Shown one piece after another: positions 34,261 through 42,215 of a stretch of DNA of 64,000 nucleotides. Source of the DNA: CATQGW01 sp965262235 (lineage in GTDB: Bacteria; Chloroflexota; Dehalococcoidia; Bin125); assembly GCA_965262235.1 (NCBI GenBank), contig OZ253504.1, forward strand, positions 2,356,001-2,420,000, given 5' to 3'. The notes under the pieces were generated by a model that was given only the letters and a program-made list of their open reading frames with translations, was not told the DNA's origin and did no database searches. Each line of letters starts with the position of its first letter. Within the stretch, counting starts at the first letter, position 1. Position numbers and translations under genes: made by a program.

Positions 34261-34363
34261 GGAGCCTGTCTCAGAAGTCCCAAGATTGCTCCGTCGCCGC
34301 GGGGCCGCCTATCTGGTCGGGGACCGGGCATTCCGCCGAATCGGGACTTTTGAGACTGGCTCC
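34261..34363. mobile_element. 103-bp MITE, copy B
   Basis: By eye identical to 9413-9515. Flanks GGGGCAACCCTT on the left and TTGTGGCTGCCC on the right are halves of the family T palindrome, sharing TT. It sits 22 bases past the stop of the minus-strand AhpD-like gene. Confidence 0.85.
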
Positions 34364-34385
34364 TTGTGGCTGCCCATCCCGCTAG

Positions 34386-34988
34386 CTAATCCGCCGTAAT
34401 CGCGTGCTTGCCGACCTCCCAGCCGGCCTCCGCGAGGTGCTCGCCGGCGAACGCGACCGCGTCGTCTTCCAGCTCGTTCGCGAGCGTGTCATTGAACCGG
34501 TTGAGCCAGCCGAACATCGAAATCACCGAGACGATCTCGACCATCTCGCTGTTGCTGTAGTACTTCCGCAGCTCCTCGAAGTGCTCGTCGGTCGCGCCGT
34601 TCGGGATGTAGCCCGCCGCCAGCGCGAGCCGCAGCGCCGCCCGCTCTGCGTCTCTGTACAGCGGCGACGTCTCGAACTCCCAGACCGCCTCGATCTTCTC
34701 CAGCTCAACGCCCGCCGTGATGTGCGCGAAGTGCCCCGTGTGCGCCTCGCAGTACCGGCATCCGGCGCTGCGCGAGACGACATTGGCGATTAGCTGCTTC
34801 AGCCCCGGGTTCACATCGCCCTCGCGCATGATCGAGGCGAAGAAGCCCTGGAACTGTTCCACGATCCGCGGGCGATAGCCCATCACGTGAAAGCTCGTCG
34901 GAATCGTCACCCCCGCCTCTGCCAGCGGCTGCAGGAATGGCGCCGCTTCAAGCAGCTCCTCCGGGCTCAGTGGCTTCACTCGGTTCAT
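34386..34988 (-). CDS. carboxymuconolactone decarboxylase/AhpD-like protein
   Basis: 200 residues, all-helical AhpD fold. The redox motif is CRYCEAHTGHF, with cysteines at 77 and 80 and histidine at 83, matching the CxxCxxH site of alkylhydroperoxidase-like proteins. It probably reduces peroxides or acts as a thiol oxidoreductase. Both redox positions are ordinary cysteine codons. The ATG overlaps the stop of the upstream methyltransferase gene (ATGA), so the two are coupled. Confidence 0.92.
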   Translation of the reverse strand: MNRVKPLSPEELLEAAPFLQPLAEAGVTIPTSFHVMGYRPRIVEQFQGFFASIMREGDVNPGLKQLIANVVSRSAGCRYCEAHTGHFAHITAGVELEKIEAVWEFETSPLYRDAERAALRLALAAGYIPNGATDEHFEELRKYYSNSEMVEIVSVISMFGWLNRFNDTLANELEDDAVAFAGEHLAEAGWEVGKHAITAD

Positions 34989-35818
34989 CGTTCGTTCCTT
35001 CCTCGCCAGCGCACGATGCCTTGGGTCATCGTTGGTGGCGTTGTTAGCGTTCCGTCGTCGTCCGTCACAAGCAGCTCGTCAAGGGCGTCGCGCAGCTTGG
35101 CGAGCTTAGGTGAGTCGGGTTTCAGCCAGAGCCGTCGCCGCGCGAAGGACTCCACCTGTTCGCGGGAACCGTAGCCCCAGCGGCGCTGCTGCGAGCGGTT
35201 CACGCGGACATCTGCCCCTCGCGCCTCCAACAGCTCGAGCAGCTCGGCGAGCCCCGGCAGTCGGACCTGCGGCTCGCCGTGAACCGCCGGCCAGAGCTCG
35301 TGGAACAGGCCGCCAGGCGCCTGCTCGAACATCACGACCACGCACTCGCGATCGGCTGAGCGTTCCATCGTTTCGAGGAACTCGCCGATCGGCTCGATGT
35401 CGTAGCCGACGTGAGAGATCATCGCGACATCACCGCGCGGCGGATCCGCCGTGGGCCAGCGCTGATCGAACACGCGAGCGTTCTCGATCCCGTGCTGCGC
35501 GCGAATCTCTTCAAACTCGGCGCGCATTCCCGCGCTTGGCTCGATCGCGATCACCTCGCGCACGCAGAGCGCCAGCGCCAGCGCGAACCGCCCCGCCCCC
35601 GCTCCCACATCCACCCAGACATCGTCAGGCTCGGCGATCTGCTGCAGCGCCGCCAGCGTGGTGTCGTCCGTGCGCCGCGGATCAGCGCGGAACGCAGCCG
35701 CGATCGGCGCGTAGTGGTCGCCCTCGTCGGGCTCCTCGCGCAGCCGCTCGGCCTGTTCGCGGTTGCCGCGCACCGCCGCCGCCCAGGCCTCAGCGAGCGT
35801 TGCCGCCGCCGCACTCAT
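34985..35818 (-). CDS. class I SAM-dependent methyltransferase
   Basis: 277 residues. Motif I is VWVDVGAGAGRFALALA, followed by VIAIEPSAGMRAEF (motif II acidic end) and DVAMISHVGYDIE. The N-terminus is helical and charged. The target is unknown. It is translated in overlap with the AhpD-like gene and diverges from the PAC2 gene with only 36 bases between start codons, so the promoters overlap. ATG 35818 is the first start after the divergent region; a much longer in-frame extension would lie antisense to the PAC2 gene and is rejected. Confidence 0.9.
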   Translation of the reverse strand: MSAAAATLAEAWAAAVRGNREQAERLREEPDEGDHYAPIAAAFRADPRRTDDTTLAALQQIAEPDDVWVDVGAGAGRFALALALCVREVIAIEPSAGMRAEFEEIRAQHGIENARVFDQRWPTADPPRGDVAMISHVGYDIEPIGEFLETMERSADRECVVVMFEQAPGGLFHELWPAVHGEPQVRLPGLAELLELLEARGADVRVNRSQQRRWGYGSREQVESFARRRLWLKPDSPKLAKLRDALDELLVTDDDGTLTTPPTMTQGIVRWRGRNER

Positions 35819-35842
35819 CGCGTGACCGATCCGGGCGTCGGG

Positions 35843-35848
35843 TAGACT
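35843..35848 (+). promoter_or_regulatory. -10 element TAGACT, likely leaderless start
   Basis: TAGACT ends 6 bases before the ATG at 35855 and no ribosome site intervenes. The spacing matches leaderless mRNAs, where transcription begins at the start codon. A -35-like GTGACC lies about 15 bases upstream. Confidence 0.45.
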
Positions 35849-35854
35849 GAGGGC

Positions 35855-36742
35855 ATGGCTGAACAGTCCGATCTGACCTTTGAGTCCCTCCCCGACCTCC
35901 ACGACTCGATCCTGATCGTGGCCTGGGAGGGCTGGAACGACGCCGGCGAGTCCGCCTCGACGGCCGCGCAGTTCCTCACGCGACAGCTTGGCGGCTCGCC
36001 CTTCGCGACGATCGATCCGGAGGAATTCTACGACTTCACCGACGCTCGACCAATGGCCCGCTACGAGAACGGCGAACGCGTCATCGTCTGGCCCGGCACC
36101 GACTTCGTCCGCCTGCGCGGTGCGGGGCGGATCGGCGGCCGCGATGTCGTCGTCGGCTTCGGCATCGAGCCGCATCACCGCTGGAAGCGCTACCTCGCGG
36201 CCATGTCCGAGCTGGTCCAGGCGATCGACGCCAAACTCGTGATTAGCCTCGGCGCCGTCGCCTCGGGCACGCCCCACACCCAGCCCGTCCCGGTCACCGG
36301 CTCCGCCAACAACGCCGACCTCGCCGCGCGCTACAACATGCGGCCGTCCCGCTTCGAGGGCCCCTCGGGCATAGTCGGAGTGTTCCACGACCACTGCCGC
36401 CGTCAGAACGTGGGAGGCGTCTCGCTCTGGGCCGCCGTGCCGCACTATCTGCCCGGCATCGCCAATCCCGTCGGCGCCCGCGCCCTCTTGCGTGTCCTCT
36501 CGGAGATGACCGACCTCTCCCTCGACCTCGACCCGCTCGAGGGCGCCATCGCCCGATTCCACCAGCAGCTCGAAGAGGCGCTGCGCGAGAACGACGACCT
36601 GCGCCGCTACGTCGCTCGCCTTGAGCAGGTCGCGCCGCCGCCCGAGGCGGCCGAACAACGCGAATCCGAGCTGCCCTCCGCCGACGAGCTGATCGAAGGC
36701 CTCGAGAACTTCCTGCGCCAGCGGCAGGACCCCGACAACTAG
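35855..36742 (+). CDS. PAC2 family protein (proteasome assembly chaperone-like)
   Basis: 295 residues. The PAC2 signature begins with DSILIVAWEGWNDAGESASTAAQFL and includes EEFYDFTDARP, GIEPHHRWKRY and LGAVASGTPHTQPVPVTGSA, as in archaeal and actinobacterial PAC2 proteins, some of which assist proteasome-like assembly. Residues 225-295 form a charged coiled-coil tail. Probably translated without a leader. The Sec-type reductase gene follows 29 bases downstream and may share its transcript. Confidence 0.93.
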   Translation: MAEQSDLTFESLPDLHDSILIVAWEGWNDAGESASTAAQFLTRQLGGSPFATIDPEEFYDFTDARPMARYENGERVIVWPGTDFVRLRGAGRIGGRDVVVGFGIEPHHRWKRYLAAMSELVQAIDAKLVISLGAVASGTPHTQPVPVTGSANNADLAARYNMRPSRFEGPSGIVGVFHDHCRRQNVGGVSLWAAVPHYLPGIANPVGARALLRVLSEMTDLSLDLDPLEGAIARFHQQLEEALRENDDLRRYVARLEQVAPPPEAAEQRESELPSADELIEGLENFLRQRQDPDN

Positions 36743-36771
36743 TTCGAACAGAACCGGGCGGGAGGATCGCC

Positions 36772-37233
36772 ATGGTCCAGGTTGAGCAACCCAGCGACTC
36801 CGATCGCGAGCAGGCCTCACAGAAGAGCCTCGACAAGATGTCGAAGTTCGTTCGCACCTTCGCCAACAAGAGCGGCACCTACCTGCATCCCCAGGAGGAG
36901 ATCACCGAATTCCTCGTGATCGGCCTGGCCAAGCACATCGACGAGGTCGGCCGCCCGCTCTGCCCCTGCAACTTCTACGAGGACAAGGCCGAAGAGGCCA
37001 AGTCCTCCGAATGGATCTGCCCCTGCGAGGAGATGCAGCGCTGGAAGTACTGCCATTGACTGCTCTTCTGCGATGAGGAAGGTCTTCCCATCACGGAGCA
37101 TTTGCCACTCGACCACGAAGGCCGCACTGCATATGGCGTGCGACCCGACCCCACGCCCGACAAGGGCCGCGCGCTCGGCCGGCTGGAAGAGCGCGAGGGT
37201 CGCAAGATCGAAAAGCGCAGAGCGCCCGACTGA
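36772..37233 (+). CDS. ftrB: ferredoxin-thioredoxin reductase catalytic subunit, predicted selenoprotein (Sec96)
   Basis: Small 4Fe-4S enzyme that passes electrons from ferredoxin to a thioredoxin disulfide. Seen: CPC at 64-66, 16 residues, CPC at 83-85, 8 residues, then C94-H95 and an in-frame TGA (37057-37059) where the family has the last cysteine. Past the TGA the frame continues as LLFCDEEGLPITEHL and DPTPDKGRAL, typical of the family C-terminus, and stops at 37231. With TGA read as selenocysteine the protein is 153 residues; stopping at TGA gives 95 residues and no complete active site. In Synechocystis the matching residue (Cys87) forms the redox disulfide with Cys57 beside the cluster. 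A SECIS-like hairpin follows. GGGAGGA precedes the ATG. Alternative: a recent nonsense mutation or sequencing error. Confidence 0.88.
37072..37092 (+). promoter_or_regulatory. putative bacterial SECIS element
   Basis: The RNA folds as GAUG, a bulged A, GGA, loop AGGUCU, UCC, CAUC, with all arms pairing perfectly. The loop begins 20 bases after the UGA. In known bacterial SECIS elements a GGU in the apical loop and a bulge in the upper stem bind SelB; the E. coli fdhF element has the same AGGUCU loop about 17 bases after its UGA. Confidence 0.82.
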
Positions 37234-37275
37234 TATACGCTCGCGTGGATATCCCCGAAACTGACGGAGCGCTGT

Positions 37276-37578
37276 GTGGCACGAACGAGCAACATCCACC
37301 GTGATCTGAAACGCCGCCGAATGCACGCGAAGTACAAGGATCGCCGCGCGCAGCTGAAGCAGCAGATCAAAGAAACCCCGGACCCGGCCGAGAAGCAGCG
37401 CCTGCACTGGCAGCTGCAACAGCTGCCGCGCAACAGCAGTCCCACCCGGCTCAAGAACCGCTGCGGCGTCACCGGCCGCTCGCGCGGCTACATGCGCAAG
37501 TTCGGCCTCTCGCGCATCACCTTCCGCGAGCAGGCCTCGCTCGGCCTGCTGCCCGGCGTCCGCAAGTCTTCCTGGTAG
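37276..37578 (+). CDS. rpsN: 30S ribosomal protein S14, zinc-free type
   Basis: 100 residues starting at GTG 37276. It has the long form of S14 with ARTSNIHRDLKRRRMHAKYKDRR, NSSPTRLKNRCGVTGRSRGYMRKFGLSRITFRE and the terminal KSSW. The two CxxC pairs of the zinc-binding short form are absent, so it is the C-minus type. It lies outside any ribosomal operon, as C-minus paralogues used under zinc shortage often do; no Zur-like box is visible. It follows the reductase gene by 42 bases. A TATACG hexamer in that gap could drive it. Confidence 0.96.
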   Translation: MARTSNIHRDLKRRRMHAKYKDRRAQLKQQIKETPDPAEKQRLHWQLQQLPRNSSPTRLKNRCGVTGRSRGYMRKFGLSRITFREQASLGLLPGVRKSSW

Positions 37579-37646
37579 CCGACCGCTGACCCGGTCCTCC
37601 CGCGCTGCGGCGTTGCTCGTTCCCCGTCCGAGTTTCTTCCATTACT

Positions 37647-37675
37647 TGCATAAAATGCGATCAAGGGTCATAATC
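37647..37675 (+). promoter_or_regulatory. sigma-70-type promoter for the iron transporter operon
   Basis: TTGCAT at 37647-37652, an exact 17-base spacer, then CATAAT at 37670-37675, in an A/T-rich island between genes. The ATG of the binding-protein gene lies 37 bases after the -10 box, preceded by a GGAGA ribosome site. This is the best promoter in the window. Confidence 0.7.
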
Positions 37676-37712
37676 GTCCCATTGGACGAAGCTGGCGATT
37701 CAGGAGACCCCC

Positions 37713-39035
37713 ATGATCCACACCATCCGACGCATCAGCCCCGTCGCGCTGCTCGCGCTCGTCGCACTCGTCGCCGCGCTCGCGTTCGCCGCCTGCTCGG
37801 GCGACGCTGAATCCACCGACGGTGTCGCTGAAGCGGCCGACCGCGCCGCCGAGGCCGCCGAGCGCGCCGCTCAGGCAGCCGACCGTGCCGCCGACGCATC
37901 GCGGGACGCTGCGGCCGCCGCCGAACGCGACGACGAGCAGCAGCAGCCCGCCCCGCCAGCCGATGACTCCGACGACGAAGCCAGCAGGGCCGCCGCGCAA
38001 GCCGCCGAGCGTGCCGCGGACGCCGCCGACCGCGCGGCCGACGCCGCCGATCGTGCGGCCCAGAGCGCAGCCGAATCGAGCGCACCCCGCGCAGAGCCCG
38101 ATGACGCAGACCCCGGCGAAATCACCGTCTACTCGGGCCGCAGCGAGAGCCTGATCGGCGCGCTGCTCGAACAATTCGAGGCCGACACCGGCATCCGCGT
38201 CAAGGTCCGCTACGCCGGCACCGCACAGCTCGCCGTCGCGATCCTCGAAGAGGGCAGGCGCAGCCCCGCCGATGTCTACTTCGCGCAGGACGCCGGCGCG
38301 CTCGGCGCCCTCGCCGATGCCGGCGCGCTCGTCGCCCTGCCGAGTGCGCTGCTCGACCGCGTCGACGCCGACTTTCGCGACGCCGCGGGCCGCTGGGTCG
38401 GGACCTCCGGCCGCGCCCGCGTGCTCGTCATCTCGCCCGAACGCGTGCCCAACCCGCCGACTTCGATCTTCGATCTGACCGACCCCGAGTGGGAAGGCCG
38501 CGTGGGCTGGGCCCCGGCCAACGGCTCCTTCCAGGCCTTCGTCACCGCGATGCGCCAGATTCACGGCGACGACATCACCGAGCAGTGGCTGCGCGACATG
38601 ATCGCCAACGGCGTGCGCGAGTACCCCAAGAACTCCCCCCAGGTGCAAGCCGTCGGCGATGGCGAGCTCGACATCGGGCTGGTCAACCACTACTACCTCT
38701 ACCGATTCCTCGCCGCAGACCCCGACTTCCCCGCAGCGAATCACTTCACCGACGCCGGCGCGGCGGGCGCCCTGATCAACGTCGCCGGCGTCGCGATCCT
38801 CGGCGCTTCGCAGAACCGTGACGCCGCGCTGCGCTTCATTGAGTACCTCCTCAGCGATGCGGCGCAGGAGTACTTCCGCGATCAGACCAGCGAGTACCCC
38901 CTGGCCGCCGGCATCGCCGCCCGCCCCGAGCTCGTGCCGCTCGACGAACTCAATCCACCGTCCCTCGCGCTCACCTCGCTCGCCGACCTCGAGGGCACGC
39001 TGAAGCTGCTCCAGGAAGTCGGTGCGCTCCCCTAA
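37713..39035 (+). CDS. iron(III)-type ABC transporter substrate-binding lipoprotein
   Basis: 440 residues. Signal peptide with lipobox AFAAC, so membrane-anchored. Residues about 35-125 are an Ala/Asp/Arg/Glu-rich region with repeated AADRAA units, predicted coiled coil, an unusually long spacer for this family. The binding domain starts at EITVYSGRSESLIGALLEQF and holds IRVKVRYAGTAQLAVAIL, DVYFAQDAGALGAL, GWAPANGSFQAF and GLVNHYYLYRF, whose tyrosines match Fbp/FutA ligands for ferric ion. Works with the permease and ATPase downstream. Confidence 0.93.
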   Translation: MIHTIRRISPVALLALVALVAALAFAACSGDAESTDGVAEAADRAAEAAERAAQAADRAADASRDAAAAAERDDEQQQPAPPADDSDDEASRAAAQAAERAADAADRAADAADRAAQSAAESSAPRAEPDDADPGEITVYSGRSESLIGALLEQFEADTGIRVKVRYAGTAQLAVAILEEGRRSPADVYFAQDAGALGALADAGALVALPSALLDRVDADFRDAAGRWVGTSGRARVLVISPERVPNPPTSIFDLTDPEWEGRVGWAPANGSFQAFVTAMRQIHGDDITEQWLRDMIANGVREYPKNSPQVQAVGDGELDIGLVNHYYLYRFLAADPDFPAANHFTDAGAAGALINVAGVAILGASQNRDAALRFIEYLLSDAAQEYFRDQTSEYPLAAGIAARPELVPLDELNPPSLALTSLADLEGTLKLLQEVGALP

Positions 39036-39072
39036 CAGGCTGCTGAAAAGATCGGTGCGCTGGCGCTCTCTG

Positions 39073-39118
39073 CTCTCCCCCCGCGGAGCGGGGGGAGATG
39101 CCGAAGGCAGAGGGGGGC
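39073..39118. repeat. family B half-element inside the iron transporter operon
   Basis: CCCCCCGC-GGA-GCGGGGGG, GATGCCGAAGGCAG and a run of G between the binding-protein and permease genes. It may lower read-through so that the binding protein is made in excess. The 237-base gap holds no gene. Confidence 0.75.
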
Positions 39119-39272
39119 CTGCCGCCGCGACGAAGTGGTGAAGCCTGGTGGTCATCCCTGAAGGCCTGCACCGCTCCGTCCGCCGTCGTCCCCTCCCGTC
39201 TGGTTCGATCCACAACTACGCTGAAGTTCACGGAAGCGACTCGGCGACTGAGGAACGGCAGGCCAGCGAGCG

Positions 39273-40889
39273 TTGAGCCTCAGCAGCCCGCCCTCCCGCC
39301 TCCCGGTCCTCACGCTGCTCGCGCGGCCCCGGCTCTCGATCCTCTGGACCACCGCGCTGATCGGTGCCGCCGCCGCCTGCGTCCCCCTCATCTACCTGAT
39401 CGTCCGCGCCGCGCAAGCCGACGCCGACACCTGGAGCAGCGTCCTGCGCGGCGACACGCTGCGCCTGCTGCTCAACACCGTCGCGCTCGCCGCCGCGGTC
39501 ACCGCCGCCGCGACCGCGATCGCCATCCCCTGCGCCTGGCTGACCGAGCGCACCGACCTCCCAGGCGCGCGCTGGTGGCGCACCATCACGGTGGTCCCGC
39601 TCGCCGTCCCCTCCTACGTCGCAGCGCTGGCCGTCATCGCGGCGCTCGGTCCTTCGGGCTCCTTGCAGCGGCTGCTCGCGCCGCTCGGCGTCGATTCGCT
39701 GCCCGAGCTCTACGGCTTCGCCGGCGCCTGGCTGGTCCTCACGCTGTTCACCTACCCCTACATCCTGCTGGTCCTGCGGGCCGGTTTGCGCGACCTCGAC
39801 CCCGCCCTTGAGGAAGCCAGCCGATCGCTCGGCAAGAGCAGCTGGCACACCTTCCTCCGCGTCACGCTGCCACAGCTCCGCGTCCCGCTCGCGGCCGGGG
39901 CGCTGTTGGTCGCGCTCTACGTGATCAGCGACTTCGGCGCCGTCTCGATGATGCGCTACGACACGTTCACCCGCGCAATCTATGCGCGCTTCGCCACCAC
40001 CTTCGACCGCTCGTCGCTCGCCGTACTCAGCCTCGTGCTGGTCGGATTGGTCGCGCTGGTGCTCGCCGTCGAGCTCTCGCAGCGCCGTCGCGGCCGCTAC
40101 TACCGGCTCGGCAGCGGCGCCGCCCGCTCGCCCCGGATCGTGCGCCTGCGCCGCCATCGCTGGACCGCGACGGGCTTCCTCGTGCTGCTGACCGTCGTCG
40201 CCCTGATCATCCCGCTCGGCGTGCTGCTGCACTGGTTCGCCCGCGGACTCATCCACGGCGAGACGTTCAGCGGCCTCGGCCCCGCCGTGCTGCATTCGCT
40301 CGAGGCGTCCGCGCTGGCCGGCGGACTGGCGGTTGCCGCCGCGTTGCCGATCGCGATCGTGGTGGTGCGTCGCCCCGGATGGCTGGCGGCACTGGTCGAC
40401 CGCGCCTCCTACACGGGCTACGCCCTGCCCGGCGTCGTGGTCGCGTTCGCGATGATCTTCTTCTCGCTGCACGTCGTGCCCGGGCTCTACCAGACGCTCG
40501 CGGTGCTGATCTTCACCTATGCAGTGCTCTTCCTGCCGCAGGCGACCGGAGCGCTGCGCTCGGCGCTCGTGCGGGTCCCACCGAGTCTCGAAGAGGCCTC
40601 ACGCAGCCTCGGGCGCAGCCCGCGCCAGACGCTGCTCAGCGTTACGCTGCCCTTGATCGCACCCGGCGTCATCAGTGGCTTCGCGCTCGTATTTCTGACC
40701 ACCATGAAAGAGCTTCCCGCCACCCTGTTGCTTGCGCCCACCGGCTTCGACACGCTCGCAACCCGCGTCTGGGCCGAGCAGGAGGAGGCCTTCTTCGCGC
40801 GCGCCGCCGCCGCCGGCCTGCTGCTGCTTGTCTGCGCGGCCCTGCCGCTGCCGCTGCTCTTTGGTCGGGAACGCTTCCTCCGTGGCTGA
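39273..40889 (+). CDS. iron(III)-type ABC transporter permease (FbpB-like, two permease domains)
   Basis: 538 residues with about twelve membrane segments, formed from two permease modules as in FbpB. Two EAA loops are visible: LEEASRSLGKSSWHTFLRVTLPQ at about 181 and LEEASRSLGRSPRQTLLSVTLPL near 440. They bind the ATPase subunit. I use TTG 39273; the ribosome site is weak and a slightly later start is possible. The stop overlaps the GTG of the ATPase gene by 8 bases. Confidence 0.93.
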   Translation: MSLSSPPSRLPVLTLLARPRLSILWTTALIGAAAACVPLIYLIVRAAQADADTWSSVLRGDTLRLLLNTVALAAAVTAAATAIAIPCAWLTERTDLPGARWWRTITVVPLAVPSYVAALAVIAALGPSGSLQRLLAPLGVDSLPELYGFAGAWLVLTLFTYPYILLVLRAGLRDLDPALEEASRSLGKSSWHTFLRVTLPQLRVPLAAGALLVALYVISDFGAVSMMRYDTFTRAIYARFATTFDRSSLAVLSLVLVGLVALVLAVELSQRRRGRYYRLGSGAARSPRIVRLRRHRWTATGFLVLLTVVALIIPLGVLLHWFARGLIHGETFSGLGPAVLHSLEASALAGGLAVAAALPIAIVVVRRPGWLAALVDRASYTGYALPGVVVAFAMIFFSLHVVPGLYQTLAVLIFTYAVLFLPQATGALRSALVRVPPSLEEASRSLGRSPRQTLLSVTLPLIAPGVISGFALVFLTTMKELPATLLLAPTGFDTLATRVWAEQEEAFFARAAAAGLLLLVCAALPLPLLFGRERFLRG

Positions 40890-41973
40890 CACCCCGGCGA
40901 TCACCGTTGCTGACCTGACCAAGCGATTCGGCGAGACGACCGCCGTGCGCGCGACCAGCTTCGTCGCCCCCCGCGGCGAGCTGCTCGCCCTGCTCGGTCC
41001 CAGCGGCTGCGGCAAGACCACCACCCTGCGCCTCATCGCCGGCTTCGAGCGGCCCGACCGCGGACTCGTCCAGATCGACAGCCGCACCGTCGTCGGGCCC
41101 GGCGTCTGGGTCGCTCCCGAACAACGACGTGTGGGGATCGTCCCGCAGGACTTCGCGCTGTTCCCGCACCTCACGGTCGGCCAGAACGTGGCCTTCGGGC
41201 TCGACCGGCGGGCCACATCGTTGACCGGCCGCTGGTTCCGCCGCGGCTCGATCCCGCCGCGCGCGCAGGAGATGCTCGAGCTGGTCGACCTGGCCGGTTT
41301 CGCCAACCGCTACCCGCACGAGCTCTCGGGTGGCGAAGCACAGCGGGTCGCGCTGGCGCGAGCACTGGCCCCGGCCCCCGCCGCCGTGCTGCTCGACGAG
41401 CCGTTCTCCAATCTCGACCAGAACCTCCGCTCGAGCCTGCGCCTGCAGCTCCGCGAGATCCTCCGCGCCGCCGACACCGCCGCCGTCTTCGTGACCCACG
41501 ATCGCGAGGAAGCGCTGAGCCTCGCCGACCGCATCGCCGTGATGCGCGCCGGCACCGTCGAGCAGGTCGGCGCGCCGATCGAGATTTACCACCATCCGGC
41601 CAACCGCTTCGTCGCGTCGTTCGTCGGCAACGCCAACGTGCTGCACGGCGACCGCAGCCGCCACGGCGCCGACACGCCGATGGGTGCGCTGAACATCACC
41701 GGCAGCGGCGCCGACGCCGACCCCGGCGAGCCGCTCGACATCCTGCTGCGCCCCGAACAGATCTCGCTCCAGACCCCGCACGACGCGCTGCCCCAGCACT
41801 GCGGCCGGATCATCAGCAGCGAGTACTACGGCCACGACCAGCTAGTCCGCGTGCGGCTCGATTCCGGTCTGGAGCTGGAAGCCCGCCTGCACAGCGCCCA
41901 AGCCTGGGCCCCCGGCGAAGCCGTCGCGATCACTGTGACCGAAGCCGCGATCGCGTTCCCGCGCCACAGCTGA
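40882..41973 (+). CDS. iron(III)-type ABC transporter ATP-binding protein (FbpC-like)
   Basis: 363 residues. Walker A GPSGCGKTT, Q-loop VPQDFALFPHLTV, signature LSGGEAQRVALARAL, Walker B VLLDEPFSNLD and switch histidine in VFVTHDREEALSLADRI are all present. The C-terminal TOBE-type regulatory domain (about 245-363) includes DILLRPEQISL. It powers uptake by the FbpB-like permease. GTG 40882 is inside the permease gene's end, showing translational coupling. Three genes make a complete importer. Confidence 0.95.
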   Translation: MADTPAITVADLTKRFGETTAVRATSFVAPRGELLALLGPSGCGKTTTLRLIAGFERPDRGLVQIDSRTVVGPGVWVAPEQRRVGIVPQDFALFPHLTVGQNVAFGLDRRATSLTGRWFRRGSIPPRAQEMLELVDLAGFANRYPHELSGGEAQRVALARALAPAPAAVLLDEPFSNLDQNLRSSLRLQLREILRAADTAAVFVTHDREEALSLADRIAVMRAGTVEQVGAPIEIYHHPANRFVASFVGNANVLHGDRSRHGADTPMGALNITGSGADADPGEPLDILLRPEQISLQTPHDALPQHCGRIISSEYYGHDQLVRVRLDSGLELEARLHSAQAWAPGEAVAITVTEAAIAFPRHS

Positions 41974-41989
41974 GAAGGCTCTGAGTAAC

Positions 41990-42130
41990 TCTCCCCCCGC
42001 AAAGCGGGGGGAGATGCCGAAGGCAGAGGGGGGCTGCGGTGCCGACTCACCGGCGTCGCCGTATCTGGCCAAGCGAGGGAGCCCCCCTCTGTCACCCCGT
42101 GACATCTCCCCCCGCGAAGCGGGGGGAGAG
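41990..42130. repeat. GC-rich palindromic repeat, family B
   Basis: Complete element with hairpins at both ends, GATGCCGAAGGCAG on the left and CTGTCACCCCGTGACATC on the right. The interior TGCGGTGCCGACTCACCGGC resembles the interior of 3080-3267 and the stretch near 56817. It separates convergent genes. Confidence 0.85.
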
Positions 42131-42215
42131 GGGATCTCAGAGGGGGGCTTGAGGATGGGTGGGGTGAGGTCTGTTGAGATGCGCTCGGACGGGGGCTTCG
42201 CCGGGGGAGGTGAGG

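Noticed and set aside
34386..34988. AhpD-like protein as a second selenoprotein
   Set aside because: AhpD-like selenoproteins are known, but both redox positions here are TGC cysteine codons and the frame has no internal TGA.
35855..36820. N-terminal extension of the methyltransferase frame up to 36820
   Set aside because: The added part lies antisense to the PAC2 gene; the methyltransferase homology begins after 35818.
37057..37059. TGA in the reductase gene as a plain nonsense mutation or sequencing error
   Set aside because: Not excluded, but unlikely: it falls exactly on the third CHC cysteine, the downstream frame is intact, and a SECIS-like hairpin follows at the proper distance.
36772..41973. 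Selenium-related operon
   Set aside because: The neighbours are S14 and an iron transporter; no selA, selB, selC or selD gene is in the window.
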